DNA of 64,000 nt, taken from an uncultured Campylobacter sp. (GTDB taxonomy: Bacteria; Campylobacterota; Campylobacteria; Campylobacterales; Campylobacteraceae). The translations under genes were made by a program, and so were the position numbers. Below are positions 25,389-34,068 of this stretch, piece by piece. The notes under the pieces were generated by a model that saw only the letters and a program-made list of their open reading frames with translations, did not search any database and was not told the DNA's origin. How positions within the stretch are numbered: position 1 is the stretch's first letter; each line of letters opens with the position of its first letter. The stretch is from assembly GCF_963518785.1 (NCBI RefSeq), contig NZ_CAUQKJ010000004.1:165734-229733 (forward strand), in the 5' to 3' direction.

Positions 25389-26128
25389 TGCACGCGCTCA
25401 AAGCTTTCATAATGATCGGCGGTGTAAAAGATCAGCCCGTCGTTTGAAAATATCAGCCGCTTCGCGCCGCGCGGGCCGCCGCGATACTCGATGTCGCACT
25501 CGCGCCAGATCCGCCCCTTTTTATCAGGTAGCCTACGCTCGAAATTGCCGAAACGATCGCCGCCTATGCTCTTGCCACGCGCGTATTTCCACAGATCGCC
25601 GCCCTGCCAGCCAAGCTCGCCAGCCTGCTTTTTCGTGATAAAATTTTGCGGTAAAGAGTCCGTACGGCGGATATGAGCGCTCACGCACTCCCTGCTTATA
25701 CAGGGCTCGTCCGCAAGCTGATTTTTAGAATTTTCGGCGGGATTTTGAGATTGCGAAGCTTCATAATCTGCGCTACGCCGCCTGTGGATATCCGCCTCAT
25801 CTTTAGGATTTGTCGCGGCGGGCTCGTTTACTTGCGGATGAGATTTTAAATCTCCTAGGTCTGCTCCGCGCCCCGCCCCGCCGTCTGCGCTTCTTGCACC
25901 GCTCTCATCTTTTGCGCCGGTGCCGTTTGCAGGATTTTGCGAGCTTGAAATTTTACGATCGGTGCTGCTTGCAGAATTTTGCACGCCGCTTTTACGCGAC
26001 GCAGCATCCAGGGTTTTGGAGGTAAAAATCCGCTCATCTTTAGCTGTGGGGCCACGCGAATTGGAGATCAAATTTAGCACCAAAAGAAGTACTGCGAAAA
26101 TTGCGAGCGGAATCAGCTTTTTTGCCAC
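25385..26128 (-). CDS. barnase-family secreted/anchored ribonuclease
   Basis: GTG start at 26128 with AAGAGG 6 nt upstream, 2 nt after the dedA stop, giving 247 aa. Residues about 4-24 are one hydrophobic segment (LIPLAIFAVLLLVLNLI): a signal peptide or membrane anchor. Residues about 25-140 form a polar low-complexity linker. The C-terminal about 100 residues match Bacillus barnase: LPQNFITKKQAGELGW, GKSIGGDRFGNFERRLP, GRIWRECDIEY and TADHYESF. Residues corresponding to barnase Lys27, Glu73, Arg83, Arg87 and His102 are all present, so it should be an active guanyl-preferring RNase. It may be an exported antibacterial toxin, with the barstar gene overlapping its end. Confidence 0.9.
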   Translation of the reverse strand: MAKKLIPLAIFAVLLLVLNLISNSRGPTAKDERIFTSKTLDAASRKSGVQNSASSTDRKISSSQNPANGTGAKDESGARSADGGAGRGADLGDLKSHPQVNEPAATNPKDEADIHRRRSADYEASQSQNPAENSKNQLADEPCISRECVSAHIRRTDSLPQNFITKKQAGELGWQGGDLWKYARGKSIGGDRFGNFERRLPDKKGRIWRECDIEYRGGPRGAKRLIFSNDGLIFYTADHYESFERVQ

Positions 26129-26130
26129 CG

Positions 26131-26694
26131 CTAGCCTCTTTTGCGCGTGGCGAAGCGAAAATAGAGCACGATCGCCGCTACTATCGCGCCTAGAGCCAGC
26201 GGAGCGATCCACGGTGCGTCCTTGACATGCGCATAGAGCTCGCGCACGAAATCGCCCGCATAGTAGCTCAGTAGCCCCACCACAAGCGCCCAAATGAGCG
26301 AGCTTACGGCATTGATGACGCTAAATTTTAAAAATGAATATTTTGTGATGCCGATCGCGATCGGCACGAGGGTTTTGAGACCGTAGATAAATTTTTTAAT
26401 CAAAATGATACGGTCGCCGTATTTACGAAACAAAATCTGCGCCAGAGCGAGGTTTCGGCGCTGTTTGCGCAGATATGGCATGATCTCTTTTTTATTGTAG
26501 CGGCTTACTAAAAATAGCCCCGAATCGCCTATGAAGTTCGATATGCAGGCGATTACGATGCATAAGACGATATTGAGCTCGCCGGCCGAGCTTAGCACGC
26601 CCGCCGCCGCAAGCGCCAAAAATCCTCCGCCCAGCGAATATAAAAACAGTATCAGATACCCCCACGTATGGAGGTTTGCAAACATCGACTCCAT
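26131..26694 (-). CDS. DedA family membrane protein
   Basis: 187 aa integral membrane protein of the DedA/SNARE-associated family, proposed undecaprenyl-phosphate or phospholipid transporters. Seen: YSLGGGFLALAAAGVLSSAG, IACISNFIGDSGLFLVSRYNK, and the family block FIYGLKTLVPIAIGITKYS, ending in a final helix and RKRG. The ATG at 26694 has AAAGGA 4 nt upstream. It is the first gene of a likely three-gene unit dedA-barnase-barstar with gaps of 2 and -4 nt; whether DedA is functionally linked to the toxin is unknown. Confidence 0.9.
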   Translation of the reverse strand: MESMFANLHTWGYLILFLYSLGGGFLALAAAGVLSSAGELNIVLCIVIACISNFIGDSGLFLVSRYNKKEIMPYLRKQRRNLALAQILFRKYGDRIILIKKFIYGLKTLVPIAIGITKYSFLKFSVINAVSSLIWALVVGLLSYYAGDFVRELYAHVKDAPWIAPLALGAIVAAIVLYFRFATRKRG

Positions 26695-27175
26695 CAAATC
26701 CTTTCATTAGATCGTATAAAATTCTATAATTTTTGACTAAAGCAGCTTTAAAATTCGGCGCGAAAACTTCACTCCAACGTCCCACGACGCTACTTGATTT
26801 CGCTGCGACATTAAATTTAAAATTCCGCACGGCTGTCGCGAAATACAAAATTTCGCCGCAAAATATCAAGTGAAATTTTAAAATAAAATTTCTAGACATC
26901 AAGCAAAATCACCGCAAAATTTAGCGATAAAATTTTGCAATTTTAAATTTAATGACAAAATTTCGACTTCTTTAGAATTCAAAGTAACTTGCGAATTACG
27001 AAGGATTTACGCGATATCCTCAAATGCCTCCCACCCCGCGAATTGCAATAAAATTACGCACCCAAGTCTATTATTCTGCAGAAATTACGCGAGCAAAATT
27101 CCAAGCTGCTAATAAAACGCCCATAAAGCAAAATTTTTTCGCTAAGCTATGCGCCTTAGCATCTTTAGCTAAATT
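26695..27175. other. 480-bp non-coding region
   Basis: AT-rich sequence with many AAATTT/AAATTC sites (for example near 26817, 26850, 26877, 26889 and 26943) and no convincing ORF. It may contain the dedA promoter, but no clear -10 box stands out. Confidence 0.4.
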
Positions 27176-27757
27176 TTACTCATCTGCGCCAATTACTCGC
27201 ATCAAAAGCGCATAGCCCTCGGTATTTGGATCAAAAGCGCGGTCATTTTTGGTCTCCAGCACCGAACCGCCCAGGCTCACGCCCGCAAACAGCCCGCCTT
27301 TATTCGTAAAGACGTACATATCTTGATTTAGCACATCTAAAGAGCCGGAATCGGCGCTGTAGTTACCTGCAACTGCCGTCGCATCGCCCGAAAGCGTGAT
27401 TTGGGAATTTCGCATTTTTTGGATTACATCGTCATGCATTACGAAAATGACTAGATAATTATCCTCATAGCCGATCTGAAGTCCTACGCTGGCGCTGCTG
27501 ATCTCAGCGCCGCTAACGCTGTGCGCGCCGTCGTTATTATAGATGATGATCCCCTCGCCATACATTCCGCCTATGATGAAACCCAGCTTCTTGACGCTCG
27601 GAAATATCACTATCGCGCGAGCTTGCTGCGCTAGGTATTTATACTGCGCGTTCGTGCGCATCACCGACGAATAGGCACTCGCGCTATCAATGATGAGCTC
27701 ATCCTCGGCAAATGCCGCGCTAAAAAGCAAAAATAAAGCGATTATAAATTTTTTCAT
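27176..27757 (-). CDS. SYLF-domain (Ysc84) lipid-binding protein
   Basis: 193 aa with an N-terminal signal peptide (FIIALFLLFSAAFA, cleavage near residue 17). The rest is one SYLF domain: YLAQQARAIVIFPSVKKLGF, GGMYGEGIIIYNNDG, ISSASVGLQIGYEDNYLVIF, and the end FTNKGGLFAGVSLGGSVL. In other systems the domain binds phosphoinositides or other lipids; in bacteria it is a periplasmic or outer-membrane-associated protein of unclear role. It follows rny after 10 nt and so may be co-transcribed with it. Confidence 0.88.
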   Translation of the reverse strand: MKKFIIALFLLFSAAFAEDELIIDSASAYSSVMRTNAQYKYLAQQARAIVIFPSVKKLGFIIGGMYGEGIIIYNNDGAHSVSGAEISSASVGLQIGYEDNYLVIFVMHDDVIQKMRNSQITLSGDATAVAGNYSADSGSLDVLNQDMYVFTNKGGLFAGVSLGGSVLETKNDRAFDPNTEGYALLMRVIGADE

Positions 27758-27767
27758 TTCATACTCC

Positions 27768-29321
27768 TTATTTGGCTATCTCGACCGCGCGTAGCTCGCG
27801 TATGACATTGACCTTAATCTCACCTGGGAATTGAACCTTATCTTGGATCTCCGAAGCGATCTCTTTAGCCACCAAAACCGCCTCGTCGTCGTTCATAAGC
27901 TTGGCGTTTACAATGACGCGGATCTCGCGACCTGCGTTGATCGCGTAGGCTTGCTTGACGCCGGTTTTACTCATCGCGATCGCTTCGATGTCGCTAACGC
28001 GTTTTAGATAGCTCTCTAGCACCTCTCGTCTAGCGCCCGGGCGCGCGGCGCTTAGCGCGTCTGCGGCACAGACTGCGGCGCTTTCCACGCTGGTAGCCTC
28101 CTCGTGGCCGTGGTGGGCGTAGATAGCGTTTATCACTACCGGATGCTCTTTGTAGCGGCGGCACACCTCGGCGCCCAGATCTACGTGCGAGCCCTCGTAT
28201 TCGTGAGTTAGCGCCTTGCCGATGTCGTGAAGCAGACCCGCTCGCTTAGCTAGCTTTTGATCCCCGCCCGTTTCTGCGGCGATGATGCCTGCAAGATGCG
28301 CGACCTCAAGGCTGTGCGCAAGGGCGTTCTGTCCGTAACTCGCGCGAAATTTAAGCTTGCCGATGAGTTTTAAAATTTCAGGATGAATTTTGCTGAGGCC
28401 TAGATCCATTACGATATTTTCGCCCTCTTCGGCAATACTAGCTTCAAATTCGTCGCTCACTTTTTTGTAGATGTCCTCGATGCGCGCAGGCTGAATTCTG
28501 CCGTCCTCGATAAGCGTTTCGATAACTCGAACGGCGATGGCGCGACGGTATAGATTGTGCGAGCTTACGATGATCGCATTCGGGGTATCGTCGATGATAA
28601 CGTCCACGCCCAAGGTCATCTCAAGCGCCTTTATGTTGCGCCCCTCCTTGCCGATGATACGGCCTTTGAGCTCGTCGTTTTTGATATTTACGACGTTGAT
28701 AAGCCGCTCTGCCGCAAACTCGCCCGCAAAGCGCGACGTAGCCTGCGCCAAAATATAATTCGCCTTTTTTCGCGCCTCTTTTTTGGCTTCCTCTTCATAT
28801 TTTCGCACGATGTGAGCGATGTCGGTGCGGCTTTGCTCCTCGACCTTTTTAAGCACCTGTGCGCGCGCCTCGTCCTGCGTAAAGCCCGCCACGCGCTCAA
28901 GCACCTTAAGCGCTTCGGCCAACTTCTCTTCATAGCTTTTCTTTAAATTTGAGCCCTCTTCGTAGAGGAATTTCGCCTCTTTTTTGGCACTTTCGAGCTC
29001 TTTTTTACTGTCTTTTAAAATTTCTTGCTCGGTTAGAAGCGCGTGCTCCTTTTTGCCGAGCTCGTCAAATTTAACGTTAAATTCTTTCTGCAGTTTGCTT
29101 GCCTTATCTTCGTATTTTTTCTTAGCTTCAAACTCCGCTTCCTGCACCGAAATTTTAGAATTTCGCAAGATGCCCTCGGCTTCAAATTCTATAGCTTTGG
29201 CTTTAGCTTTGGCTTGTTCTACGAAAAAATCGTAATTGGCGTTATTGATCTTTCTAGCTACTAAATATCCTATTCCAGCGCCCACCGCAAGAGCGCACAA
29301 GGCGATTAAAATCTCTATCAT
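27768..29321 (-). CDS. rny: ribonuclease Y
   Basis: Membrane-anchored endoribonuclease that starts mRNA decay, 517 aa as in C. jejuni. Residues 1-25 form the N-terminal anchor (ALCALAVGAGIGYLVA), followed by a coiled coil of about 150 residues. The KH domain has GRIIGKEGRNIKALE. The HD phosphohydrolase domain has LLHDIGKALTHEYEGSH with the His-Asp metal site and YAHHGHEEATS. The family end INAGREIRVIVNAKLMNDDE is present. Its first 68 nt overlap the 3' end of the formyl-THF cyclo-ligase gene in another frame; the N-terminus is conserved, so the overlap is real. Confidence 0.97.
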   Translation of the reverse strand: MIEILIALCALAVGAGIGYLVARKINNANYDFFVEQAKAKAKAIEFEAEGILRNSKISVQEAEFEAKKKYEDKASKLQKEFNVKFDELGKKEHALLTEQEILKDSKKELESAKKEAKFLYEEGSNLKKSYEEKLAEALKVLERVAGFTQDEARAQVLKKVEEQSRTDIAHIVRKYEEEAKKEARKKANYILAQATSRFAGEFAAERLINVVNIKNDELKGRIIGKEGRNIKALEMTLGVDVIIDDTPNAIIVSSHNLYRRAIAVRVIETLIEDGRIQPARIEDIYKKVSDEFEASIAEEGENIVMDLGLSKIHPEILKLIGKLKFRASYGQNALAHSLEVAHLAGIIAAETGGDQKLAKRAGLLHDIGKALTHEYEGSHVDLGAEVCRRYKEHPVVINAIYAHHGHEEATSVESAAVCAADALSAARPGARREVLESYLKRVSDIEAIAMSKTGVKQAYAINAGREIRVIVNAKLMNDDEAVLVAKEIASEIQDKVQFPGEIKVNVIRELRAVEIAK

Positions 29322-29871
29322 ACTTTCCTCTTTTTAGGTAATTTTGGCTCGGAGTTATGTAAAAATCGCCCTTTACGTCGTGATCAAGCGATAAAATTTC
29401 GCTGCAAAAGCAGTCTTTTATACTCACGAACGCGATTGCGGGCTTAAGCTTCAGACCTGAAAAAAACATATCGTAAAATCCTTTCCCATGTCCTATTCTA
29501 GCCATTGCGCCATCCACTCCGATAGCTGGAACCACGGCTAAATCGACCTTTTTAAAATACCCGTTTTGCGGAAGCGTCTGCCGCAGCCCAAAGCGTGAAA
29601 TTTTAAAAGGCTGGCGCAATCTTACCATTTTTAAGCTAATATCCACCATAAACGGAACGTAAAATTCGCAGCTTTTTGATAGCTTTTTTCTTAAAATCAA
29701 AACGTTCGGCTCGTAACTCATCGGTAAAAATATCAAAATTTTGCGCGCTTTTAAAAATTTTATCAGCCGCTCAAGCCGCCATAAAAGTGCGTAATGCTCG
29801 CATCTAGCCGCGCGCGCGGCGTGAGATTTTAAGCGCGATTTGCAAATTGCTCTAAATTCATTCTTTTGCAT
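29254..29871 (-). CDS. 5-formyltetrahydrofolate cyclo-ligase
   Basis: ATP-dependent enzyme returning 5-formyl-THF to 5,10-methenyl-THF, 205 aa. Family marks: a basic N-terminus (KNEFRAICKSRLKSH), ILIFLPMSYEPNV, VDLAVVPAIGVDGAMARIGHGKGFYD (given in family form; the phosphate-binding GHGKGFYD is diagnostic), and FVSIKDCFCSEILSLDHDV. The last about 23 residues are encoded within the start of rny in a shifted frame, so the tail of this copy is probably not conserved. It may be co-transcribed with rny. Confidence 0.9.
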   Translation of the reverse strand: MQKNEFRAICKSRLKSHAARAARCEHYALLWRLERLIKFLKARKILIFLPMSYEPNVLILRKKLSKSCEFYVPFMVDISLKMVRLRQPFKISRFGLRQTLPQNGYFKKVDLAVVPAIGVDGAMARIGHGKGFYDMFFSGLKLKPAIAFVSIKDCFCSEILSLDHDVKGDFYITPSQNYLKRGKYDRDFNRLVRSCGGRWNRIFSS

Positions 29872-29919
29872 AGCTTAAGCCTTTTATAAAATTTTAACGC
29901 TTATTTTAGCTAGTTTTTG

Positions 29920-29925
29920 TATAAT
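29920..29925 (+). promoter_or_regulatory. -10 box of the thioredoxin lipoprotein-ftsY operon
   Basis: TTTTTGTATAATCTTG has a perfect TATAAT 27 nt before the ATG at 29952, in the divergent gap after the cyclo-ligase gene. Confidence 0.6.
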
Positions 29926-29951
29926 CTTGCGATTAAATTTTAAGGTTTATT

Positions 29952-30533
29952 ATGAAATTTCGTTTTTTTCTAGCGCTTTTTACGGCTGTTTTATTTCTTG
30001 CGGGTTGCGGCGATGATGAGGATAAAAAATCAAGCGATACCCCGACCGAGGCCAACGCCACGCAGCCGCAGTCCGAAACTGAAGCCGTGATCCAGGTCGA
30101 TTATACTGCTCCTTTTACACTTCAGCTAAGTAACGGAAAAATTTTAAATATGCAAAAGACAAAGCAGGGTTTTCGAATCGATAATAACTCCACCGTGACG
30201 CTATTTGCGTTTTTTACGCCGTGGTGCGACGCCTGCGCCGTGCAAGTAAGCGCGCTAAACGCCGCCAAACAAGCCTACTCCGGCAAGCTTGACATAATCG
30301 GCGTGATGATCGGTGATGCAAATTTAGACGATGCAAAAAATTACGCAAGCGCGCACGAAGTAAATTACGCGATCGCTTACGGCGAAGGGACGGACTTTTT
30401 TACAAAGGCGCTAGGCGGCATAAACGAAGTGCCGTATATGGCGATATACGATGAAAAAGGCGAGTTTAGCGCGCAGTATTTCGGGCTGATGCCGGAAGAA
30501 ATTTTAATGACCGAATTGGAGAAAATTTTTTGA
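29952..30533 (+). CDS. thioredoxin-like lipoprotein (TlpA type)
   Basis: 193 aa lipoprotein: signal peptide with lipobox LAGC at residue 19, then an acidic/polar linker. The thioredoxin fold has the redox motif FFTPWCDACAVQVSAL (WCxxC) and the cis-Pro segment GINEVPYMAIYDEKGE. It is expected in the periplasm, tethered to a membrane, reducing or isomerising disulphides or serving cytochrome maturation. It overlaps ftsY by 4 nt, the arrangement also found in C. jejuni. Confidence 0.92.
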   Translation: MKFRFFLALFTAVLFLAGCGDDEDKKSSDTPTEANATQPQSETEAVIQVDYTAPFTLQLSNGKILNMQKTKQGFRIDNNSTVTLFAFFTPWCDACAVQVSALNAAKQAYSGKLDIIGVMIGDANLDDAKNYASAHEVNYAIAYGEGTDFFTKALGGINEVPYMAIYDEKGEFSAQYFGLMPEEILMTELEKIF

Positions 30534-31396
30534 TGTTCGAATTTTTTAAAAAAGGGCTTAGCAAGACCATAGACGCGATGCGAGGCGCGAAAAGCGAAGA
30601 TAAAATTTCAAAAGAAATCCTAGAAGAGATGCTGCTTGAAGCCGACGTAGGCTACGAGCTTGTGGAGGAAATTTTAGAAAAACTGCCCGCAAAAAAGCTG
30701 ATCGCCAAAGACGATCTCAAGGGCGTTTTAAAGAACTATTTCGATTATGAGATCGCTAAACCCGCAGATGAGAAGCCCTTCGTAGAGCTCATCATCGGCG
30801 TAAACGGCGCTGGCAAAACTACAACAACCGCAAAGCTTGCAAATTTATATAAAAATAGCGGCGAAAGCGTGATTTTAGGCGCATGCGACACTTTTCGCGC
30901 AGGCGCGGTCGAGCAGCTGCGCAAATGGGCGCAGATCCTAAATCTACCGATCGTAGCGACCGCGCAGGGGCATGATCCCGCTGCCGTGGCATTTGACACC
31001 GTAAGTTCGGCAAGCGCCAAAAACATCGATCGCGTCCTGATCGACACCGCCGGACGCTTGCAAAACCAGAAAAATTTAGCCGCGGAGTTAGAGAAGATCG
31101 TACGAATATGTGACCGCGCAAAAAGCGGCGCACCGCACCGAAAGATCATCGTGCTCGACGCCACTCAGGGCAATCACAGCGTCGCGCAAGCCAAGGCGTT
31201 CAACGAGATCGTAAGGCTCGACGGTATCATCATCACGAAGCTCGACGGCACGCCCAAAGGCGGCGCACTTTTCGCCATAGCGCGCGAACTGCGGCTACCG
31301 ATATTTTTCGTCGGCGTGGGCGAGCGGATGGAGGATTTGGCGGAATTTAACTCGGATGAGTTCGTAGAGACGCTGGTGGATGGGATTTACGCTTAA
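30530..31396 (+). CDS. ftsY: signal recognition particle receptor FtsY
   Basis: SRP-type GTPase delivering ribosome-nascent-chain complexes to the membrane, 288 aa. It has only a short NG form without the long acidic A domain, as in other Campylobacter. G motifs in order: GVNGAGKTTTTAKLA (G1), DTFRAGAVEQLRKWA (G2), VLIDTAGRLQNQKNL (G3), ITKLDGTPKGGALFA (G4), then GVGERMEDLAEFNSDEFVE. Translationally coupled to the preceding lipoprotein gene. In C. jejuni radA follows directly; here a 4-kb accessory block intervenes. Confidence 0.97.
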   Translation: MMFEFFKKGLSKTIDAMRGAKSEDKISKEILEEMLLEADVGYELVEEILEKLPAKKLIAKDDLKGVLKNYFDYEIAKPADEKPFVELIIGVNGAGKTTTTAKLANLYKNSGESVILGACDTFRAGAVEQLRKWAQILNLPIVATAQGHDPAAVAFDTVSSASAKNIDRVLIDTAGRLQNQKNLAAELEKIVRICDRAKSGAPHRKIIVLDATQGNHSVAQAKAFNEIVRLDGIIITKLDGTPKGGALFAIARELRLPIFFVGVGERMEDLAEFNSDEFVETLVDGIYA

Positions 31397-31540
31397 ACTA
31401 TGCGTGTCTGCGTAAATTTACATATTCTTGCCGAACAAGTTTAAATTTTACGCGCTGAAATGCTCGGCAAATTTTGCCGCTCGATTATCTTAGAATAAAT
31501 TTTACTTAGAATTTTACGATTTTCGTTTTAGAATTTTACA

Positions 31541-31623
31541 AAATTTTTACTCACGCACTGCATAAAAACGCGCTCGTCCGCGTCCGTTCGCACCAAAATA
31601 TGTATAAAATCCCTCCGCCTGCA
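31541..31623 (-). pseudogene. remnant tail of a second DUF1963-like gene
   Basis: About 80 bp nearly identical to the 3' end of the pseudogene at 32103-32184, including the stretch after its stop. On the minus strand it still encodes GILYIFWCERTRTSAF, against GILYVFWCERTRVSAF in the other copy. Nothing else of the gene remains. The two copies flank the 31635-32087 gene as direct repeats. It implies a past tandem duplication with later loss, or an insertion between the repeats. Confidence 0.6.
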
Positions 31624-31634
31624 ACGCGGCGTGC

Positions 31635-32087
31635 TTACAAGAATTCTTCAATGATCTCAAGCCGCTTAAATTTTACGGTTATCCTCTGCCCGCTCGCAAA
31701 GATAAAATCATACTCGCAAATGCCTCCCTGCTCTAGCGAAAATTGATGAACTATCAGATCGTTATTTTTAAAGCTCTTGTCGTCCGTTTTAAAGCGGACG
31801 GCTAGGACGTTTTTGAAAACAAATTTAAAATTTCTATCTTGGTAGGGCGATAAAAATTTCATCGTTAATCTATCTTCGTTTTTTAAAACGCCAAATTTAA
31901 ATTCAGTCAAAACGGCGTCGTGAAGGGTTTCTTTCGTACTGAACAGATACCTTTTCGGATCCAAGACAAACTGCCTGATAGGCTTTGCTATTTCGTTTTC
32001 ATTCTTGCGAAGCGACTTAAAATAATCGTCAAAATACCAAATATCGCCCCTTCTTTTTATTTTCGCCGTGATCATCCGTCTGTCCAT
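31635..32087 (-). CDS. hypothetical protein, 150 aa
   Basis: Not recognised. It begins MDRRMITAKIKRRGDIWYFD (a start at the second Met is equally likely). Soluble, basic and aromatic, with blocks KPIRQFVLDPKRYLFSTKET, MKFLSPYQDRNFKFVFKNV and CEYDFIFASGQRITVKFKRL that suggest a mixed alpha/beta fold. It is flanked on both sides by copies of the same roughly 80-bp sequence and lies in an accessory block between ftsY and brnQ. No signal peptide or membrane helix. Confidence 0.6.
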   Translation of the reverse strand: MDRRMITAKIKRRGDIWYFDDYFKSLRKNENEIAKPIRQFVLDPKRYLFSTKETLHDAVLTEFKFGVLKNEDRLTMKFLSPYQDRNFKFVFKNVLAVRFKTDDKSFKNNDLIVHQFSLEQGGICEYDFIFASGQRITVKFKRLEIIEEFL

Positions 32088-32111
32088 TTGCGCGTTTTTC
32101 TTAAATTTTAC

Positions 32112-33877
32112 TCACGTGCACTGCATAAAAAATGCGCTCACCCGCGTTCGCTCGCACCAAAATACATATAAAATCCCGCCGCTGCCGAAATATACCTCGC
32201 CGCCTTGCTCGCAACTCGGAAGCTCGCTGTCAAGCTGCATCAAAAATTCCATCTTTTCGCCGCATATCGGACACGTCGGCACCTGCGCGCCTTGTATCCA
32301 CGAGGGCTCGCCGCCGATGCGTGCGAGGTTTTGCCTGCTGTTTGACATTCCCCAGTCCTGAGCCGTCCAGCGCGCCGGCGTGGGCGCAAGTACTACTTCG
32401 CACTCCTTTATCGGTTCGTCAAATGCGTATTCCACCTGCGTCCTTTCGCCGATACGTCGCGGCATACCCTGCGCGTCGTGCTCGTAAAAGACTATCTCGC
32501 CCTCGTTTATCTCTCTAACATGCGCGGCGAGGGTTAGGCGCGGTAGCGAGCGCACGAGCAAGCCACGGGGCAGCGGATCAAGCGTGATGAGATGAAATAG
32601 CGGATTTTGCACATCGCCGTCCGCCTCATCCAAAACCCCGCCTAGCCTATATCTCGCCTCGTCGCCCTCAAGCTGCCAGGTCGGATGATGCTCGCCAGAT
32701 GCGGCGCATAGGGCGCTCCGAAATGGTCGCGCGGAAAGATTATGTGATACACGCGCTGCCCGCAGTATCTTTTGAGCCCGAATTTCTCGCCGCCAAATCC
32801 TATTTCATCATTCGGCGCTTTTTGTGATTTATCGGCAACTGGCTCATTTGAGTTAAATTTAGAGTCGTGTTCAGCCGCGCCCGCTTTAAAATTTTGGCTC
32901 GCTGCCGATTTTAACTCGCCAGCGTTAAATTTAACGGCGCTTGCAGCATCACACGCTTCATCTAAAATTTTGCGCGATATGTCGCGCTCATCTGCTTGCA
33001 GCGACGCTGAAATAGCGCCGCCGGGCTCGTTTGACATCTGCGATATGTCGCACTCGCTTGTTCGAGCTTGCCTGGCGCCGCCGCATTCGCCCGCATCCAT
33101 TTTTAAAATTTCATCCGCCGCTTGAGCCGCGCCGTCTGCGTAAAATTTTGCCCGCTCAAAAGTAAATCCCACGGCCTCCAGCCAGTAGCCTATATATTCG
33201 AGCAAATCGCACGGGCGATCGAAAAAATCCTCCGCAAGCGCGAACTTGCAGGCAAATTTTACGTTTCGCGGATCGCGGGTTTGCAGCAGACAGCTAAAAA
33301 TTTTTTGCTTATCATCTTTGCTCGTCTGCGGATCCGCAAGCCTCTCGCGCCAGATTTGCGAGCTCTCATAACTAAGCCCGCGCCACGGATACTCTGCGTA
33401 ATACGCGCTCTCGTTCGGCTGCAATTTAAAAAGCTCGCCAAGATACGGGTGCAAAAGCGGCGCGAACTCGAGACTTGCCGCTGCGATGACCTCTTCGGCG
33501 TTTTTCCAGCGTGCGCTCTTTTCATCTCTGCCGCGTTGCCATGCGCTTTCGCCCCTGCATTCGTCCGCCCGCGCATTCTCTCCTGTCTGGATCGCGCTTT
33601 CGTCCTGCTGCGTTTCGCGCCCCTCTGCCGCCTCTTCTCGTAAAATTTCAACCGCCGTAGCGATCAAAGCTTTAAAATCCTCCTCGCCCACGTAGCCCAT
33701 AGCGTCCTTTAGTAGCGTGCCGCCCTCTTGCCGCCCGCGCAGCAGGCTGTCCGCTAGCGTAAAATATGCCGCCGCATCCCCTTGCAGCCGCCAAAACCTC
33801 TCGTATAAACCGGGCACTCTAAAGCCGTCGCGCTCAAAATCTCACGCTAAACTTAGCTCTTCGTCCCGCTTACCCAT
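32112..33877 (-). pseudogene. DUF1963-like protein gene, broken by an in-frame TGA and a frameshift
   Basis: The likely original start is ATG at 33877 with an excellent AAGGA 7 nt upstream: MGKRDEELSLA, then TGA at codon 12, then DFERDGFRVPGLYERFWRLQ in the same frame. The long open frame runs to 32642 and ends in unnatural sequence. Near 32690-32705 the sense passes to another frame reading ASGEHHPTWQLEGDEARYRL and continuing to 32112. The C-terminal part GGEPSWIQGAQVPTCPICGE with its CxxC looks like the DUF1963/YwqG family. Residues about 235-340 are low-complexity. Two independent lesions argue for a true pseudogene of about 570 codons. Confidence 0.7.
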
Positions 33878-34068
33878 CTTGCCATCCTTACTTTTGAAAT
33901 TTTATTTTGATAATTCTAGCGTAAATTTAGGTTAAATTTTGAAGGCGGCTTGTTTTATATGTCGAAATTCTATGGAAAAATATGGAGATTAAATTCGGCG
34001 GCGAATTAAAATTTAGAAGTATGCCGAGCCCCGTAGAGCCCGGCTAAATTTTAAAATAGCTCTTAAAT

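Noticed and set aside
34024..34060. Rho-independent terminator after brnQ
   Set aside because: The GC-rich hairpin is imperfect and in the brnQ direction is not followed by a T-run; too weak to call.
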